From Streptococcus sp. HMSC072G04 (GTDB lineage: Bacteria > Bacillota > Bacilli > Lactobacillales > Streptococcaceae): a stretch of 64,000 nt of DNA. Location of the stretch: NCBI RefSeq assembly GCF_001813295.1, contig NZ_KV812011.1:26952-90951 (forward strand). Direction: 5' to 3'. Shown piece after piece: positions 38,078 through 48,962 of the stretch (the first letter of the stretch is position 1; each line of letters opens with the position of its first letter). Both the position numbers and the translations under genes were made by a program. The notes below the pieces were generated by a model. That model was not told the origin of the DNA, did not search any database, and saw only the letters and a program-made list of their open reading frames with translations.

Positions 38078-38605
38078 ATGAATACCATACTTGTTGCAGG
38101 TTATAAGAGTTTTGATGTGGGCGTCTTTTCCAATAAAGATCCTCGACTGACCATTATCAAAAAAGCCATTGAAAGAGATCTTCGTCGTTTATTTGAAGAA
38201 GGAGTGAAATGGCTAGTTTTTTCTGGTAATTTGGGATTTGAGGCTTGGGTACTAGAGGTCGCCTTTGCATTAAAAAAAGATTACGATTTTCAAATGGCGA
38301 CAATCTTCCTATTTGAGAATGTTGGCGAAAATTGGAATGAAAGCAATCAGGAATTATTAGCACGCTTCAAACAGGTGGATTTCGTGAAATATGCCTATCC
38401 CCACTATAGCAATCCGGGTCAACTAAAAGAATACAATCAGTTTTTGATAGATAACGCGGATGGAGCTTATGTTTTTTATGATCCAGAAAATGAAACCAAT
38501 TTAAAATATCTTTACAAAATGATGGTAGAAAAAGAACCATTTTATGTCAAACAATTAAGTTTTGATGACTTAAATGAACTTGCTGAAAATTTTTACGAAA
38601 ACTAA
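38078..38605 (+). CDS. ypsA: YpsA-like protein (DUF1273, SLOG fold)
   Basis: 175-residue cytoplasmic protein. [13 protein letters not shown] and [16 protein letters not shown] are the Rossmann-like SLOG nucleotide-binding segments; [22 protein letters not shown] is also typical. In Bacillus and Staphylococcus the homologue influences cell division together with GpsB, whose gene is next here. Exact ligand unknown. Confidence 0.88.
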   Translation: MNTILVAGYKSFDVGVFSNKDPRLTIIKKAIERDLRRLFEEGVKWLVFSGNLGFEAWVLEVAFALKKDYDFQMATIFLFENVGENWNESNQELLARFKQVDFVKYAYPHYSNPGQLKEYNQFLIDNADGAYVFYDPENETNLKYLYKMMVEKEPFYVKQLSFDDLNELAENFYEN

Positions 38606-38615
38606 GTGTTATACC

Positions 38616-38645
38616 TTGATTTTTCTTACCATTTTTTTATATAAT
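38616..38645 (+). promoter_or_regulatory. gpsB promoter
   Basis: TTGATT (38616-38621), 18 bp, TATAAT (38640-38645). Confidence 0.65.
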
Positions 38646-38674
38646 TGAGATGATGAACTAGATTGGAGAGAGTA

Positions 38675-39016
38675 ATGGCGAGTATTATTTTTACTGCGAA
38701 AGATATTTTTGATCAAGATTTCAAACGAGAAGTTCGTGGTTATAATAAAGATGAAGTAAATGAATTTTTGGATGATGTCATAAAAGACTATGAAACCTAT
38801 GCTGCTTTGGTGAAGGAATTGCGTGAAGAAAACGCCCGCCTTCGTGAAGAGCTTGCCCAAAAAGCACAGGAAACACCACAAACATCTTCGATTGCTAGCA
38901 CTGCTACGCAAGAATTTCCGCAAGTGACAACAGCGACGAACTTTGATATTCTCAAGCGTCTCAATCGTTTGGAAAAAGAAGTTTTTGGGAAACAGATCGT
39001 AGATCGCGATTATTAA
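38675..39016 (+). CDS. gpsB: Cell division regulator GpsB
   Basis: 113-residue DivIVA-like adaptor that balances septal and peripheral wall synthesis and is needed for StkP function in pneumococcus. N-terminal membrane/PBP-binding domain [34 protein letters not shown], coiled coil to about residue 70, Thr/Ser-rich linker, C-terminal trimerisation helix ([16 protein letters not shown]). ATG 38675 follows GGAGAG; an upstream TTG only adds four residues. Followed directly by rnpB. Confidence 0.95.
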   Translation: MASIIFTAKDIFDQDFKREVRGYNKDEVNEFLDDVIKDYETYAALVKELREENARLREELAQKAQETPQTSSIASTATQEFPQVTTATNFDILKRLNRLEKEVFGKQIVDRDY

Positions 39017-39021
39017 TCCCA

Positions 39022-39409
39022 TAGATTGTGCAATTTTTGGATAATCGCGTGAGAGAATCCTCTCATGAGGAAAGTCCATGCTAGCACAGGCTGTGATGCC
39101 TGTAGTGTTTGTGCTAGGTGAATCCATAAGCCTAGGGACTTGGTATTCAAGTTACGGCGAGTGAAGGAGCTAAGTCTAAGGATAAGCTCTAGTAACTCTG
39201 AAAGTGCCACAGTGACGTAGTTTTTAGGGAAACCTAAAAAGTGGAACGCGGTAAACCCCTCAAGCTAGCAACCCAAACTTTGGTCGGGGCATGGAATGCG
39301 TGGAAACGAACATAGCATTCTGACTGGAAACAGTAGACAGATGATTATCGAAGGAAATGGTACCTAGTCATTTCTGGAACAAAACATGGCTTATAGAAAA
39401 TTGCATATA
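39022..39409 (+). ncRNA. rnpB: RNase P RNA
   Basis: Catalytic RNA of tRNA 5' maturation (Bacillus-type fold expected). Conserved landmarks: GAGGAAAGTCCATGC (P4 5' strand region, about 39068-39082), GTAAACCCC, GGAAACAGTAGACAGATG-like core, and ACATGGCTTATAG near the 3' end. The ends pair: GTGCAATTTT near 39029 with AAAATTGCAT near 39398. Ends are approximate. It sits in the conserved ypsA-gpsB-rnpB-rlmL order; its protein modulator RnpM is encoded at 2.4 kb. Confidence 0.93.
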
Positions 39410-39410
39410 G

Positions 39411-39447
39411 GTTGATGAGGTGGAGAGAGATCTCAACCTCCTTTTTT
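39411..39447 (+). terminator. Terminator after rnpB
   Basis: GAGGT..AGA / TCT..AACCTC stem followed by TTTTTT. Confidence 0.75.
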
Positions 39448-39464
39448 AAAGTGATAGGAATAAG

Positions 39465-40622
39465 ATGAAAAAACAATTTGAATTGATTGCAACGGCTGCT
39501 GCTGGTATAGAGGCTGTTGTTGGTCGAGAACTACGCGATCTCGGTTACGATTGCCAGGTTGAAAATGGACGGGTTCGATTTCAAGGAGACCGTCGAGCAA
39601 TCATAGAGACCAATCTCTGGTTGCGCGCGGCTGATCGAGTAAAAATTGTGGTTGGGACTTTTCCAGCCAAAACCTTTGAAGAACTCTTTCAAGGTGTCTT
39701 TGCTTTGGATTGGGAAAATTATTTGCCTTTAGGAGCACGTTTTCCTATTTCTAAGGCTAAATGTGTCAAATCAAAACTCCATAATGAACCTAGCGTTCAG
39801 GCCATTTCGAAAAAAGCAGTGGTTAAAAAGTTACAAAAACACTATGCCCGACCAGAAGGTGTTCCTCTCATGGAAAATGGGGCAGAGTTCAAGATCGAAG
39901 TATCGATCCTTAAAGACCAAGCCACTGTCTTGATTGACACCACTGGTAGTAGCCTCTTCAAACGTGGTTATCGGACTGAAAAAGGGGGAGCCCCTATTAA
40001 GGAAAATATGGCAGGAGCAATTCTTCTGTTGTCAAACTGGTATCCAGATAAACCCTTGGTTGACCCGACATGTGGTTCTGGAACGTTTTGTATTGAGGCG
40101 GCGATGATTGCGAGAAATATGGCACCTGGTTTACGTCGGACCTTTTCTTTTGAAGAATGGAACTGGATGGATGATCGCTTGATTCATGAAGTCCGTCAAG
40201 AAGCAAGCAGAAAAATCAATCGCGAGATCGAATTGGATATTATGGGAACCGATATCGATGCACGGATGGTTGAGATTGCCAAAGAAAATGCCCAGAAAGT
40301 GGGCGTTAGCAGTGACATTACTTTCAAACAGATGCGAGTCCAAGATCTTCACTCAGATAAGATCAACGGGGTGATTATCTCCAACCCTCCATATGGAGAA
40401 CGCTTATCCGATGATGAGGGTGTGACGAAATTGTATACTGAAATGGGGCACGTATTTGCACCTCTCAAAACCTGGAGTAAATTTATCTTAACCAGTGATG
40501 AAGGTTTTGAATCTAAATTCGGTAGTAAAGCAGATAAAAAACGAAAACTTTATAACGGAACCCTAAAAGTTGATCTCTACCAATATTTTGGGGAACGAGT
40601 AAAACGGCAGATAAAGGCATAG
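39465..40622 (+). CDS. THUMP-domain 23S rRNA methyltransferase (RlmL-N/YpsC-like)
   Basis: Class I SAM methyltransferase, 385 residues. N-terminal THUMP RNA-binding region (LIATAAAGIEAVVGRELRDLGY), SAM-binding VDPTCGSGTFCIEAA and the N2-guanine type catalytic NPPY in IISNPPYGERL. Similar to the N-terminal half of E. coli RlmL (m2G2445), so 23S rRNA is the likely target. GATAGGAATA ribosome binding site; 11 bases before mapZ, hence an rlmL-mapZ operon. Confidence 0.9.
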   Translation: MKKQFELIATAAAGIEAVVGRELRDLGYDCQVENGRVRFQGDRRAIIETNLWLRAADRVKIVVGTFPAKTFEELFQGVFALDWENYLPLGARFPISKAKCVKSKLHNEPSVQAISKKAVVKKLQKHYARPEGVPLMENGAEFKIEVSILKDQATVLIDTTGSSLFKRGYRTEKGGAPIKENMAGAILLLSNWYPDKPLVDPTCGSGTFCIEAAMIARNMAPGLRRTFSFEEWNWMDDRLIHEVRQEASRKINREIELDIMGTDIDARMVEIAKENAQKVGVSSDITFKQMRVQDLHSDKINGVIISNPPYGERLSDDEGVTKLYTEMGHVFAPLKTWSKFILTSDEGFESKFGSKADKKRKLYNGTLKVDLYQYFGERVKRQIKA

Positions 40623-40633
40623 AAAGGATTTTT

Positions 40634-42061
40634 ATGACAGAGAAGGATAATAAGCCATTAGAGCAAGAAACAGAATCAATTTTAGATTTTGAAGATGCTA
40701 AAGAGATGACGATTGGGCAGGCCAATCGAAAGGCAGAAGAAATCGAAGCAGGTGTAACGGAAGGTGATAATGTCTTAGACAAATACATCAAACAACACCG
40801 AGCAGAAATTGAAGCTGAAAAATACGATACAAAAATTTTGGCCAAAGAAGAATTGGCTAAAGCTGAAGAGTTGGCAGCTACAGAAACAGTTGCTGAAGTA
40901 GCTGAAGCAGTGGAGGCACCGGAAGTAGTAACGGAAACGGTCTTGGAACAAAGGCTTGAAATGGATGCTATCTCAACTGAATTACCTGCTAAGATTAAAT
41001 TTGGTCCCACACCAACTGAACCAATTGTAGAAGCTGAGGAACTTCCTGAGGAAACACCAAGCAATGCGGGTAAACGAATCAAAGCGGTTCTATACTCTGC
41101 ATTAGGTCTTGCGATTGTCGGTTCGGCCATTTTTGTGACCTATAACTGGATGCACAGTCGTGGAACATCTGGTGGTACAACAGTTGTATCTTCTTCATCT
41201 AGCAAGTCATCTTCTACTTCTAAATCAAGTAGCAGTGAAACACAAGCTCAAAAATTGGAAGAGTTTACTAAAGCCTACGATGCCTTTTTTGTAGACGAAT
41301 CGAAAAGTGGACTTAAGAATGATAAATTCGGAGACTTGGAAAATCTGAAGAAACTGCTGGACAAATTAGAAGGAAGCAGTGATTATAATGCGGCTAAAAC
41401 AAAATATGAAGACCTTGTGAAGCAAGTTTCTGCTGTTCAAAAAGTGAATTCTCAATTTAGTTCTCCAGTCATCAAAGATGGAGTTCTTGATGCAACTGCC
41501 AAAGCAAAAAGTGATGCGACCTTTGCAGAAACAAAGACAGGCAATGAAAAATTAGATAGCTTATTGAATGAAGCGGTTGCGCAAGGACGTTCACAACAAG
41601 TTGCGACACCGGCACCAGTAACTGGAACAGGAGGTACAGATACTTCTAATGCAACTCCAGCCCCGGCTCAAGTAGCAACGCCTACGGCCCCAGCCGTCAA
41701 TGCTGCTACAGGTGGTGCAGGAACGGCAAGTCCAGGTTATTCAGGGTACGGTCTTCCAAGCGATGGTGTCCCACTTCAGCGGAACTTGAGTCGTGTGCCA
41801 TATAACCAAGCAGCTATCAATGATGTCAATAACCCAGCTTGGGTATTTGGTGATGGGATCCTTGAAAAAGTATTGAATATTGCTCGTAAACGTGGACATA
41901 TCACTGGCAATCAATACATTTTAGAGCGTGTCAATATCATTAACGGTAATGGCTATTACAACCTCTTCAAACCAGATGGAACCTATCTCTTTAGTATCAA
42001 TGCCAAAACGGGTTATTTCGTAGGAAACGGAAAAGGTCATTCAGATGCTCTGGATTATTAA
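40634..42061 (+). CDS. mapZ: Mid-cell-anchored protein Z (MapZ/LocZ)
   Basis: Streptococcal FtsZ-ring positioning protein. 475 residues: acidic cytoplasmic domain (1-149) starting with LDFEDAKEMTIGQANRKAEEI, the FtsZ-binding and StkP-phosphorylated part in pneumococcus; single helix about 150-171; Ser-rich extracellular linker (190-208), helical domain (about 215-330), Pro/Ala/Thr linker and a conserved C-terminal wall-binding domain (ending VGNGKGHSDALDY). Position after rlmL matches pneumococcus. Candidate phospho-Thr are T66, T83 and T85. StkP is encoded 9 kb downstream. Confidence 0.93.
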   Translation: MTEKDNKPLEQETESILDFEDAKEMTIGQANRKAEEIEAGVTEGDNVLDKYIKQHRAEIEAEKYDTKILAKEELAKAEELAATETVAEVAEAVEAPEVVTETVLEQRLEMDAISTELPAKIKFGPTPTEPIVEAEELPEETPSNAGKRIKAVLYSALGLAIVGSAIFVTYNWMHSRGTSGGTTVVSSSSSKSSSTSKSSSSETQAQKLEEFTKAYDAFFVDESKSGLKNDKFGDLENLKKLLDKLEGSSDYNAAKTKYEDLVKQVSAVQKVNSQFSSPVIKDGVLDATAKAKSDATFAETKTGNEKLDSLLNEAVAQGRSQQVATPAPVTGTGGTDTSNATPAPAQVATPTAPAVNAATGGAGTASPGYSGYGLPSDGVPLQRNLSRVPYNQAAINDVNNPAWVFGDGILEKVLNIARKRGHITGNQYILERVNIINGNGYYNLFKPDGTYLFSINAKTGYFVGNGKGHSDALDY

Positions 42062-42101
42062 TGCTTGATCAGACATACCATTTCTGGGAAAAAATGACAA
42101 T

Positions 42102-42136
42102 AAAAAAGGATGAACCAGAGGTTCATCCTTTTTTTA
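42102..42136 (+). terminator. Bidirectional terminator between mapZ and luxS
   Basis: AAAAAAGGATGAACC / GGTTCATCC with T7; serves mapZ (+) and luxS (-). Confidence 0.9.
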
Positions 42137-42139
42137 GTC

Positions 42140-42622
42140 TTAAACAAGATGACGTTCAAACGGATCGTCAGAAATTCCTTGGTCTAGAATCAAGCGACAC
42201 CATTCTTTGGCTGAGAAGAGGCTGTGGTCCTTGTAATTTCCACAAGACTCAATGGTTGTGCCTGGGACATCCTCCCAAGTGCTGACTGATGAAATTTCTT
42301 CTAAAGATTCTTTAATCACTTTAGCAATTTCCGTACTCGAATGCTGTCCCCACATGATCATATGAAAACCGGTGCGACATCCAAATGGGGAACAATCAAT
42401 CATACCATCGATGCGTTTGCGAATAAGCATCGCAAGAAGGTGCTCGATCGTGTGGAGCCCTGCAGTTGGAATCGCATTTTCATTGGGTTGCACCAGACGA
42501 ATATCGAAGTTAGAGATGATGTCTCCTTTGGGTCCAGTTTCTTCCCCAATCAAGCGTACATAGGGAGCCTTCACCGCCGTGTGGTCCAATTCAAAACTTT
42601 CAACAATTACTTCTTTTGTCAT
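42140..42622 (-). CDS. luxS: S-ribosylhomocysteine lyase (AI-2 synthesis)
   Basis: Splits S-ribosylhomocysteine to homocysteine and the AI-2 precursor DPD. 160 residues. Fe/Zn ligands H57 and H61 in LHTIEH and the Cys of [28 protein letters not shown] is the core motif. ATG 42622 (minus) follows AAGG at 8 bases and gives the standard [13 protein letters not shown]; an in-frame TTG two codons upstream is unlikely. Own extended -10 promoter. Confidence 0.97.
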   Translation of the reverse strand: MTKEVIVESFELDHTAVKAPYVRLIGEETGPKGDIISNFDIRLVQPNENAIPTAGLHTIEHLLAMLIRKRIDGMIDCSPFGCRTGFHMIMWGQHSSTEIAKVIKESLEEISSVSTWEDVPGTTIESCGNYKDHSLFSAKEWCRLILDQGISDDPFERHLV

Positions 42623-42648
42623 ACTCAAATCCTTCTTTGTTTTTCTTG

Positions 42649-42677
42649 ATTATAGCATAAAAAAGCAGATTCAACAA
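42649..42677 (-). promoter_or_regulatory. luxS promoter
   Basis: On the minus strand TTGTTG-17-TATAAT with extended TGC. Confidence 0.75.
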
Positions 42678-42779
42678 AGTGGAAATAAATGAATTCCTCA
42701 CAGATGTTCCATGAAAGAAAAGACGATAAAAGAATAAGCGTTAAGCAAAAATATAAAAGGTTTTTCCTGTTTTTTTAGA

Positions 42780-42808
42780 TTGTTAATTTTAGTAATTTAT
42801 GGTAAAAT
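42780..42808 (+). promoter_or_regulatory. rny promoter
   Basis: TTGTTA (42780-42785), 17 bp, TAAAAT (42803-42808), extended TGG. Confidence 0.7.
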
Positions 42809-42856
42809 GTAAAAGAATTTTTAATTCAACTAATTAAATAGATTTGGGGTAAAAGC

Positions 42857-44464
42857 ATGAATTTTGTTATTACAGGTGTTTTTGCCGCGGTCATTGGTTT
42901 AGTCATTGGATATGTGGGAACTGCTCTTAAAATGAAAGCTTCAAAAGAGGCTGCGGAACTCACCCTTTTGAATGCTGAACAAGAAGCAACGAATTTACGT
43001 GGACAGGCTGAACGCGAAGCCGATTTGATTTTAAAAGAGGCGAAGCATGAGTCAAGTTCACTTAAAAAAGAAGCACTTTTGGAGGCAAAGGAAGAAGCCA
43101 GAAAATATCGTGAAGAGGTCGATGCTGAGTTTAAGTCAGAACGACAAGAATTGAAGCAATTAGAAAGCCGTTTGGCAGAACGTGCTAGCAATCTTGATCG
43201 CAAAGACGACATTTTAACAAGCAAAGAACAGTCTCTTGAACACAAAGAGCAAAGTCTTACAGATAGAACTAAACACATTGATGCGCGTGAACAACAGCTG
43301 GAAGAGCTTGAACACAAGAAAGTAGAAGAACTGGAACGTGTCGCTGCTCTAAGTCAAGGAGAAGCGCGTGACATTATTTTGAGTCAGACGGAAGAGCAAC
43401 TTTCAAAAGAAATTGCCTCACGGATTCGTGATGCTGAATTGGAAGTGAAAGAACGTTCTGATAAAATCGCAAAAGACATTCTCGTGCAAGCTATGCAGCG
43501 AATGGCGGGTGATTTTGTTGCTGAGCAAACAAACTCAACCGTTCATTTGCCAGACGATAGTATGAAGGGTCGGATTATTGGTCGTGAAGGTCGCAACATT
43601 CGTACCTTTGAGAGCTTGACAGGTGTCGATGTGATTATTGATGATACGCCTGAAGTGGTGACCTTGTCAGGGTTTGATCCGATTCGTCGTGAAATTGCCC
43701 GCATGACAATGGAGAGCCTTCTCAAAGATGGTCGGATCCATCCAGCCCGTATCGAAGAGCTGGTTGAGAAGAACCGTCAGGAAATTGACAATCGTATTCG
43801 TGAATACGGTGAGGCGGCTGCCTATGAAATTGGTGCGCCAAACCTCCATCCAGATTTGATGAAAATCATGGGACGGTTGCAATTCCGTACTTCTTATGGT
43901 CAAAACGTTTTGCGTCACTCCATTGAAGTTGCCAAACTTTCTGGTATTATTGCTAGCGAGTTGGGTGAAAATGCTACCTTGGCACGACGTGCAGGATTCT
44001 TACATGATATCGGAAAAGCGATTGACCGTGAAGTGGAAGGAAGTCACGTCGAGATTGGAACTGAATTGGCACGGAAGTACAAGGAACATCCAGTGGTTGT
44101 CAATACTATTGCCAGCCACCATGGTGACGTGGAACCAGAAAGTGTCATCGCAGTCATTGTCGCTGCAGCGGATGCCTTGAGTGCAGCTCGACCTGGAGCA
44201 CGAAGTGAGTCACTTGAAAGCTACATCAAACGCTTGCAAGATCTTGAAGAAATTGCAAATAGTTTTGAAGGAGTTAAGACAAGTTTCGCCCTTCAAGCGG
44301 GTCGTGAAATCCGTATTATGGTTAGCCCTGAGGCAATCAAGGATGATAAAGTGACGATCTTGGCTCATGATATTCGTGAGAAGATCGAGTCTAATCTTGA
44401 GTATCCTGGAAACATTAAGGTTACCGTGATTCGAGAATTGCGTGCAGTCGATTACGCAAAATAA
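42857..44464 (+). CDS. rny: Ribonuclease Y
   Basis: Membrane-anchored endoribonuclease that starts mRNA decay. 535 residues: N-terminal helix (about 2-22), long coiled coil rich in Glu/Lys/Arg (about 30-215), KH domain ([29 protein letters not shown]) and HD domain (catalytic His-Asp in [15 protein letters not shown], plus [11 protein letters not shown]). Own promoter and perfect terminator. Complements the RNase P components in this window for RNA processing. Confidence 0.97.
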   Translation: MNFVITGVFAAVIGLVIGYVGTALKMKASKEAAELTLLNAEQEATNLRGQAEREADLILKEAKHESSSLKKEALLEAKEEARKYREEVDAEFKSERQELKQLESRLAERASNLDRKDDILTSKEQSLEHKEQSLTDRTKHIDAREQQLEELEHKKVEELERVAALSQGEARDIILSQTEEQLSKEIASRIRDAELEVKERSDKIAKDILVQAMQRMAGDFVAEQTNSTVHLPDDSMKGRIIGREGRNIRTFESLTGVDVIIDDTPEVVTLSGFDPIRREIARMTMESLLKDGRIHPARIEELVEKNRQEIDNRIREYGEAAAYEIGAPNLHPDLMKIMGRLQFRTSYGQNVLRHSIEVAKLSGIIASELGENATLARRAGFLHDIGKAIDREVEGSHVEIGTELARKYKEHPVVVNTIASHHGDVEPESVIAVIVAAADALSAARPGARSESLESYIKRLQDLEEIANSFEGVKTSFALQAGREIRIMVSPEAIKDDKVTILAHDIREKIESNLEYPGNIKVTVIRELRAVDYAK

Positions 44465-44465
44465 A

Positions 44466-44500
44466 CAAAAAGCTTGAGATCTAGCATCTCAAGCTTTTTG
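44466..44500 (+). terminator. Terminator after rny
   Basis: AAAAAGCTTGAGAT / ATCTCAAGCTTTTT, 5-base loop. Confidence 0.9.
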
Positions 44501-44514
44501 AATGAAAAAATCAG

Positions 44515-44543
44515 TTGAAAATTAGGCCGATTTTTGTTACACT
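44515..44543 (+). promoter_or_regulatory. gmk-stkP operon promoter
   Basis: TTGAAA (44515-44520), 17 bp, TACACT (44538-44543). Confidence 0.7.
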
Positions 44544-44549
44544 AGATAG

Positions 44550-45203
<654 letters not shown>

Positions 45204-45228
45204 ATAATTAGAAATTAGGTATAGGAAT

Positions 45229-45543
45229 ATGATGTTAAAACCTTCTATTGATACATTGCTTGACAAAGTACCATCAAAATATTCATTGGTCATTCTTGAG
45301 GCAAAACGGGCCCACGAATTGGAAAGTGGTGCAGTACCAACTCAAGAATTCCAATCAGTTAAATCAACATTACAAGCGCTTGAAGAAATCGAGTCTGGAA
45401 ACGTAGTTGTTCACCCGGATCCAGAAGCAAAACGTGAAGCGCTTCGTCGTCGGATTGAAGCAGAGCGGATTCGCAAAGAAGAAGAAGAGCGCAAAATTAA
45501 GGAACAAATTGCCAAAGAAAAAGAAGATGGTGAAAAAATTTAA
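45229..45543 (+). CDS. rpoZ: RNA polymerase omega subunit
   Basis: Small assembly subunit of RNA polymerase, 104 residues. [30 protein letters not shown] is diagnostic, with the extended charged Glu/Lys/Arg C-terminal helix ([17 protein letters not shown]) found in streptococci. Two adjacent ATGs (45229, 45232) are possible; the first keeps the MMLKPS start common in the genus. Confidence 0.95.
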   Translation: MMLKPSIDTLLDKVPSKYSLVILEAKRAHELESGAVPTQEFQSVKSTLQALEEIESGNVVVHPDPEAKREALRRRIEAERIRKEEEERKIKEQIAKEKEDGEKI

Positions 45544-45630
45544 GGTTGGGGCTTCTCAATCTTATTTTTTGCTATTTAAAGGGTTCCGTGATAAAGTAAA
45601 GCTCATATGATAGAGGCTGGAGGTGAAAAA

Positions 45631-48015
45631 GTGATAGCAAAAGTCATCGTAGATGTCCCATTGATGCAGACAGATAAACCCTATTCTTATCAGATCCCAT
45701 CAGAATTTGAGGATATGGTGGAGGCAGGTATGCGAGTTCATGTCCCCTTTGGTAAAGGGAATCGCCTCATTCAAGGGATTGTGGTAGATGTTTTAGAAGA
45801 GGCAGACACAAGCGAGGAATTGAAAGCGATTGTGGAGATCTTGGATTACACTCCGGTCTTAAATCAAGAGCAGTTTTGGTTGGCGGATCAATTACGAAAA
45901 AGTGTTTTTTCTTATAAGATCACGATTTTAAAAACCATGCTTCCTTCTCTCCTCAATTCGAGTTATGATAAGATTTTGTATCCTCAACCTTCTTTAGATC
46001 CCACTCTCAAAATAAAACTTTTTGGTGCAAAAAATGAAGTTTCTTTTTCTTCTCTAGATGCAGCCGATCAAGCCCAAGTGATGCGGTTGGTCAGAAAAGG
46101 AGATTTGGTACTTGAATACAAGGCCAAGGATAAGAAACAAATTAAAACAGAAAAATGGTATCGCGTTAACCAGGAAGGATTAAAAGAACTTCAACCATCA
46201 GCGAGAGCTAAAAAAAGGCTAGCATTGAAAGAGCGCCTGTTACTAGAGCAAGGGGAGCAACCCTTAGCAGGATTGTATCAGGATTTTTCACGAGAAGTAG
46301 TGGCTTATTTTATTGATCAGGGTGTTTTAGAAATTACAGAACGAGAAGTGAATCGGGCGGCTGCATATTATGAAGGAAAAGAACAGACCCAGGCCCTGCT
46401 TTTAAATTCAGAGCAAGCAAAAGCTGTCGAAACAGTAGTTTCTCAAATTGGGAAAATATCAAAGCCTTTTTTATTAGAAGGTGTGACTGGAAGCGGGAAA
46501 ACAGAAGTTTATCTGCAGATTATTCAGGAAGTTCTAAATAAGGGGAAAACGGCTATTATGTTGGTCCCTGAGATTTCCCTGACGCCACAGATGACGGATC
46601 GTTTTATCTCGCGTTTTGGCCAGGAAGTAGCCATTCTGCACTCGGGTTTATCAAACGGTGAGAAGTATGATCAATGGCGGAAAGTTGAACGTGGGGAGGC
46701 TAAGGTAGTCGTTGGAGCGCGCTCAGCCATCTTTGCCCCTTTAAAAAACATCGGAGCCATCATCATTGATGAAGAGCACGAGGCTTCCTACAAACAAGAT
46801 AGTAACCCACGCTACCACGCAAGGGAAGTCGCGGTCTTAAGAGCTCAGTACAATCAAGCAGTTTTGCTTCTTGGATCTGCTACACCAAGTTTAGAATCGC
46901 GGGCTCGTGCAACAAAAGGGGTTTATGAATTAATTCGTCTCACCCAACGGGCCAATCCGGCAGCCAAAATTCCAGAAGTTAAAGTCGTTGATTTTCGTGA
47001 TTATATTGGTCAAAATGAAGCTGGTAACTTCACTCCGGTTCTAGTGGAAGCTATTGCTGATCGCTTGCAGAAAAAAGAGCAGGTTGTCTTGATGTTGAAC
47101 CGCCGTGGTTATTCCAGCTTTGTCATGTGTCGCGAGTGTGGAACTGTGGATACTTGTCCCAATTGTGATATCTCACTGACCCTCCACATGGATACTAAAA
47201 CCATGAACTGTCATTATTGTGGCTATAGCAAAGCGATTCCTCTACACTGTCCAAATTGCCAAAGTCCTTCCATTCGTTATTACGGGACAGGAACACAAAA
47301 AGCCTATGATGAATTACAAGAGATCTTTCCTGAAGCTAGAATTTTGCGCATGGATGTGGATACCACTCGAAAAAAAGGGAGCCACGCAGCGATATTAGAT
47401 GCTTTCGGGAATGGAGAAGCGGATATTTTGTTAGGGACGCAAATGATTGCGAAGGGCTTGGATTTTCCAAATGTGACGTTAGTGGGTGTCTTGAATGCAG
47501 ATACTTCTTTAAATTTACCGGATTATCGATCCTCTGAGAGAACCTTTCAACTCTTGACTCAGGTGGCAGGAAGGGCCGGACGAGCAGAGAAAGAAGGAGA
47601 GGTTATCATTCAGAGCTACAACCCCAATCATTATGCGATTCGATTTGCCAAAGACCAGGATTATGAAGGTTTTTTTGCCTATGAAATGCAGATTCGCCGG
47701 CAGTTAGGCTATACGCCTTATTACTTCACAGTTGGGTTAACCCTATCACATAAGAGTGAGGAAATTGTGATGGAGAAGTCACATCAGGTCATGGAAATTC
47801 TCCGATCTGGCTTATCTGATCAGGTCCAAATCTTAGGACCAACACCTAAACCAATTGCACGCACACATAATTTGTATCATTATCAAATCATTGTCAAATA
47901 TCGTTTTGAAGAAGGCATGACACAGGTCTTGAACCAAATCTTAGAATTTACGCAAGAAAGAGGCAACCAAGATCTACGTGTCAGTATTGATAATGAACCT
48001 CAAAGTTTCATGTAA
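45631..48015 (+). CDS. priA: Primosomal protein N' (replication restart helicase PriA)
   Basis: 3'-5' DNA helicase that reloads replisomes at stalled forks. 794 residues. N-terminal DNA-binding domain ([19 protein letters not shown]), Walker [21 protein letters not shown] in [14 protein letters not shown], zinc-binding cysteines in [13 protein letters not shown] and the following CHYCGY/CPNC, and [19 protein letters not shown] chose GTG 45631 because GGAGGTG lies at 45619-45625; an ATG at 45607 precedes that site and adds eight non-homologous residues. Confidence 0.95.
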   Translation: MIAKVIVDVPLMQTDKPYSYQIPSEFEDMVEAGMRVHVPFGKGNRLIQGIVVDVLEEADTSEELKAIVEILDYTPVLNQEQFWLADQLRKSVFSYKITILKTMLPSLLNSSYDKILYPQPSLDPTLKIKLFGAKNEVSFSSLDAADQAQVMRLVRKGDLVLEYKAKDKKQIKTEKWYRVNQEGLKELQPSARAKKRLALKERLLLEQGEQPLAGLYQDFSREVVAYFIDQGVLEITEREVNRAAAYYEGKEQTQALLLNSEQAKAVETVVSQIGKISKPFLLEGVTGSGKTEVYLQIIQEVLNKGKTAIMLVPEISLTPQMTDRFISRFGQEVAILHSGLSNGEKYDQWRKVERGEAKVVVGARSAIFAPLKNIGAIIIDEEHEASYKQDSNPRYHAREVAVLRAQYNQAVLLLGSATPSLESRARATKGVYELIRLTQRANPAAKIPEVKVVDFRDYIGQNEAGNFTPVLVEAIADRLQKKEQVVLMLNRRGYSSFVMCRECGTVDTCPNCDISLTLHMDTKTMNCHYCGYSKAIPLHCPNCQSPSIRYYGTGTQKAYDELQEIFPEARILRMDVDTTRKKGSHAAILDAFGNGEADILLGTQMIAKGLDFPNVTLVGVLNADTSLNLPDYRSSERTFQLLTQVAGRAGRAEKEGEVIIQSYNPNHYAIRFAKDQDYEGFFAYEMQIRRQLGYTPYYFTVGLTLSHKSEEIVMEKSHQVMEILRSGLSDQVQILGPTPKPIARTHNLYHYQIIVKYRFEEGMTQVLNQILEFTQERGNQDLRVSIDNEPQSFM

Positions 48016-48026
48016 GGAAGAAAGAA

Positions 48027-48962
48027 ATGACAAAATTAATTTTTATGGGAACACCGGATTTTTCAGCGACTGTTTTAAAGGGACTGTTAGCAGATTCGCG
48101 CTATGAAATTCTGGCGGTTGTGACCCAACCAGACCGTAAAGTAGGTCGCAAAAAAGAGATTCGAATGACCCCGGTGAAGCAGGTAGCTTTGGACCATCAA
48201 CTACCGGTTCTTCAGCCGGAGAAATTATCGGGTAGTCCAGAAATGGAAACTCTCTTATCCCTAGATGCAGATGGAATTGTGACCGCTGCTTTTGGACAAT
48301 TTTTACCGACAAAATTGTTGGAGAACTTCCAGTTTGCGGTGAATGTCCACGCGTCTTTATTACCTAAATATAGAGGTGGAGCTCCCATTCACTATGCCCT
48401 GATCAATGGTGACGAAGAAGCTGGGGTTACAATTATGGAAATGGTCAAGGAAATGGATGCCGGAGACATGATTGCAGCTCGTTCTCTCCCAATTTTAGAT
48501 GAGGACAATGTGGGAACTTTGTTTGAAAAATTGGCTGTCCTTGGACGTGACTTACTCCTAGATACTTTGCCAGCTTACCTGGCAGGGGAGATCAAGCCAA
48601 GTCCACAAGATCCAAGTTTGGTCACATTTTCACCGAATATTTTACCGGAAGAAGAGGTTTTGGACTGGACCAAAACCAATCGCCAAGTCTTTAACCAGAT
48701 CCGGGGGATGAATCCTTGGCCGGTCGCTCATACGTTATTAAATGGTCAGCGCTTTAAAGTTTATGAAGCAGAGCTATGCGAAGGAAATGGAAATCCAGGA
48801 GAAGTGATTGCTTTGACTAAAAAAGAGTTGCTGGTCGCTGCAGGAGAAGGAGCGCTGTCCCTCAAAGTTGTGCAGCCGGCAGGAAAACCTAAAATGTCCA
48901 TCACAGACTTTTTGAATGGCGCTGGCCGTCAATTGAAACTAGGAGATCACTTTGGAAGTTAA
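48027..48962 (+). CDS. fmt: Methionyl-tRNA formyltransferase
   Basis: Formylates initiator Met-tRNA. 311 residues. [20 protein letters not shown]-terminus, active-site [25 protein letters not shown] and MDAGDMIA, then the C-terminal OB-like tRNA-binding domain. AAGGAAG ribosome binding site. Overlaps the rsmB start by 11 bases. Confidence 0.97.
   Translation: MTKLIFMGTPDFSATVLKGLLADSRYEILAVVTQPDRKVGRKKEIRMTPVKQVALDHQLPVLQPEKLSGSPEMETLLSLDADGIVTAAFGQFLPTKLLENFQFAVNVHASLLPKYRGGAPIHYALINGDEEAGVTIMEMVKEMDAGDMIAARSLPILDEDNVGTLFEKLAVLGRDLLLDTLPAYLAGEIKPSPQDPSLVTFSPNILPEEEVLDWTKTNRQVFNQIRGMNPWPVAHTLLNGQRFKVYEAELCEGNGNPGEVIALTKKELLVAAGEGALSLKVVQPAGKPKMSITDFLNGAGRQLKLGDHFGS

Noticed and set aside
40513..41130. 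205-codon minus-strand ORF antisense to the rlmL-like gene and mapZ
   Set aside because: Ser/Ala-rich shadow of acidic mapZ sequence; overlaps two well-supported genes.
42061..42285. 74-codon plus-strand ORF after mapZ
   Set aside because: Crosses the bidirectional terminator and lies antisense to luxS.
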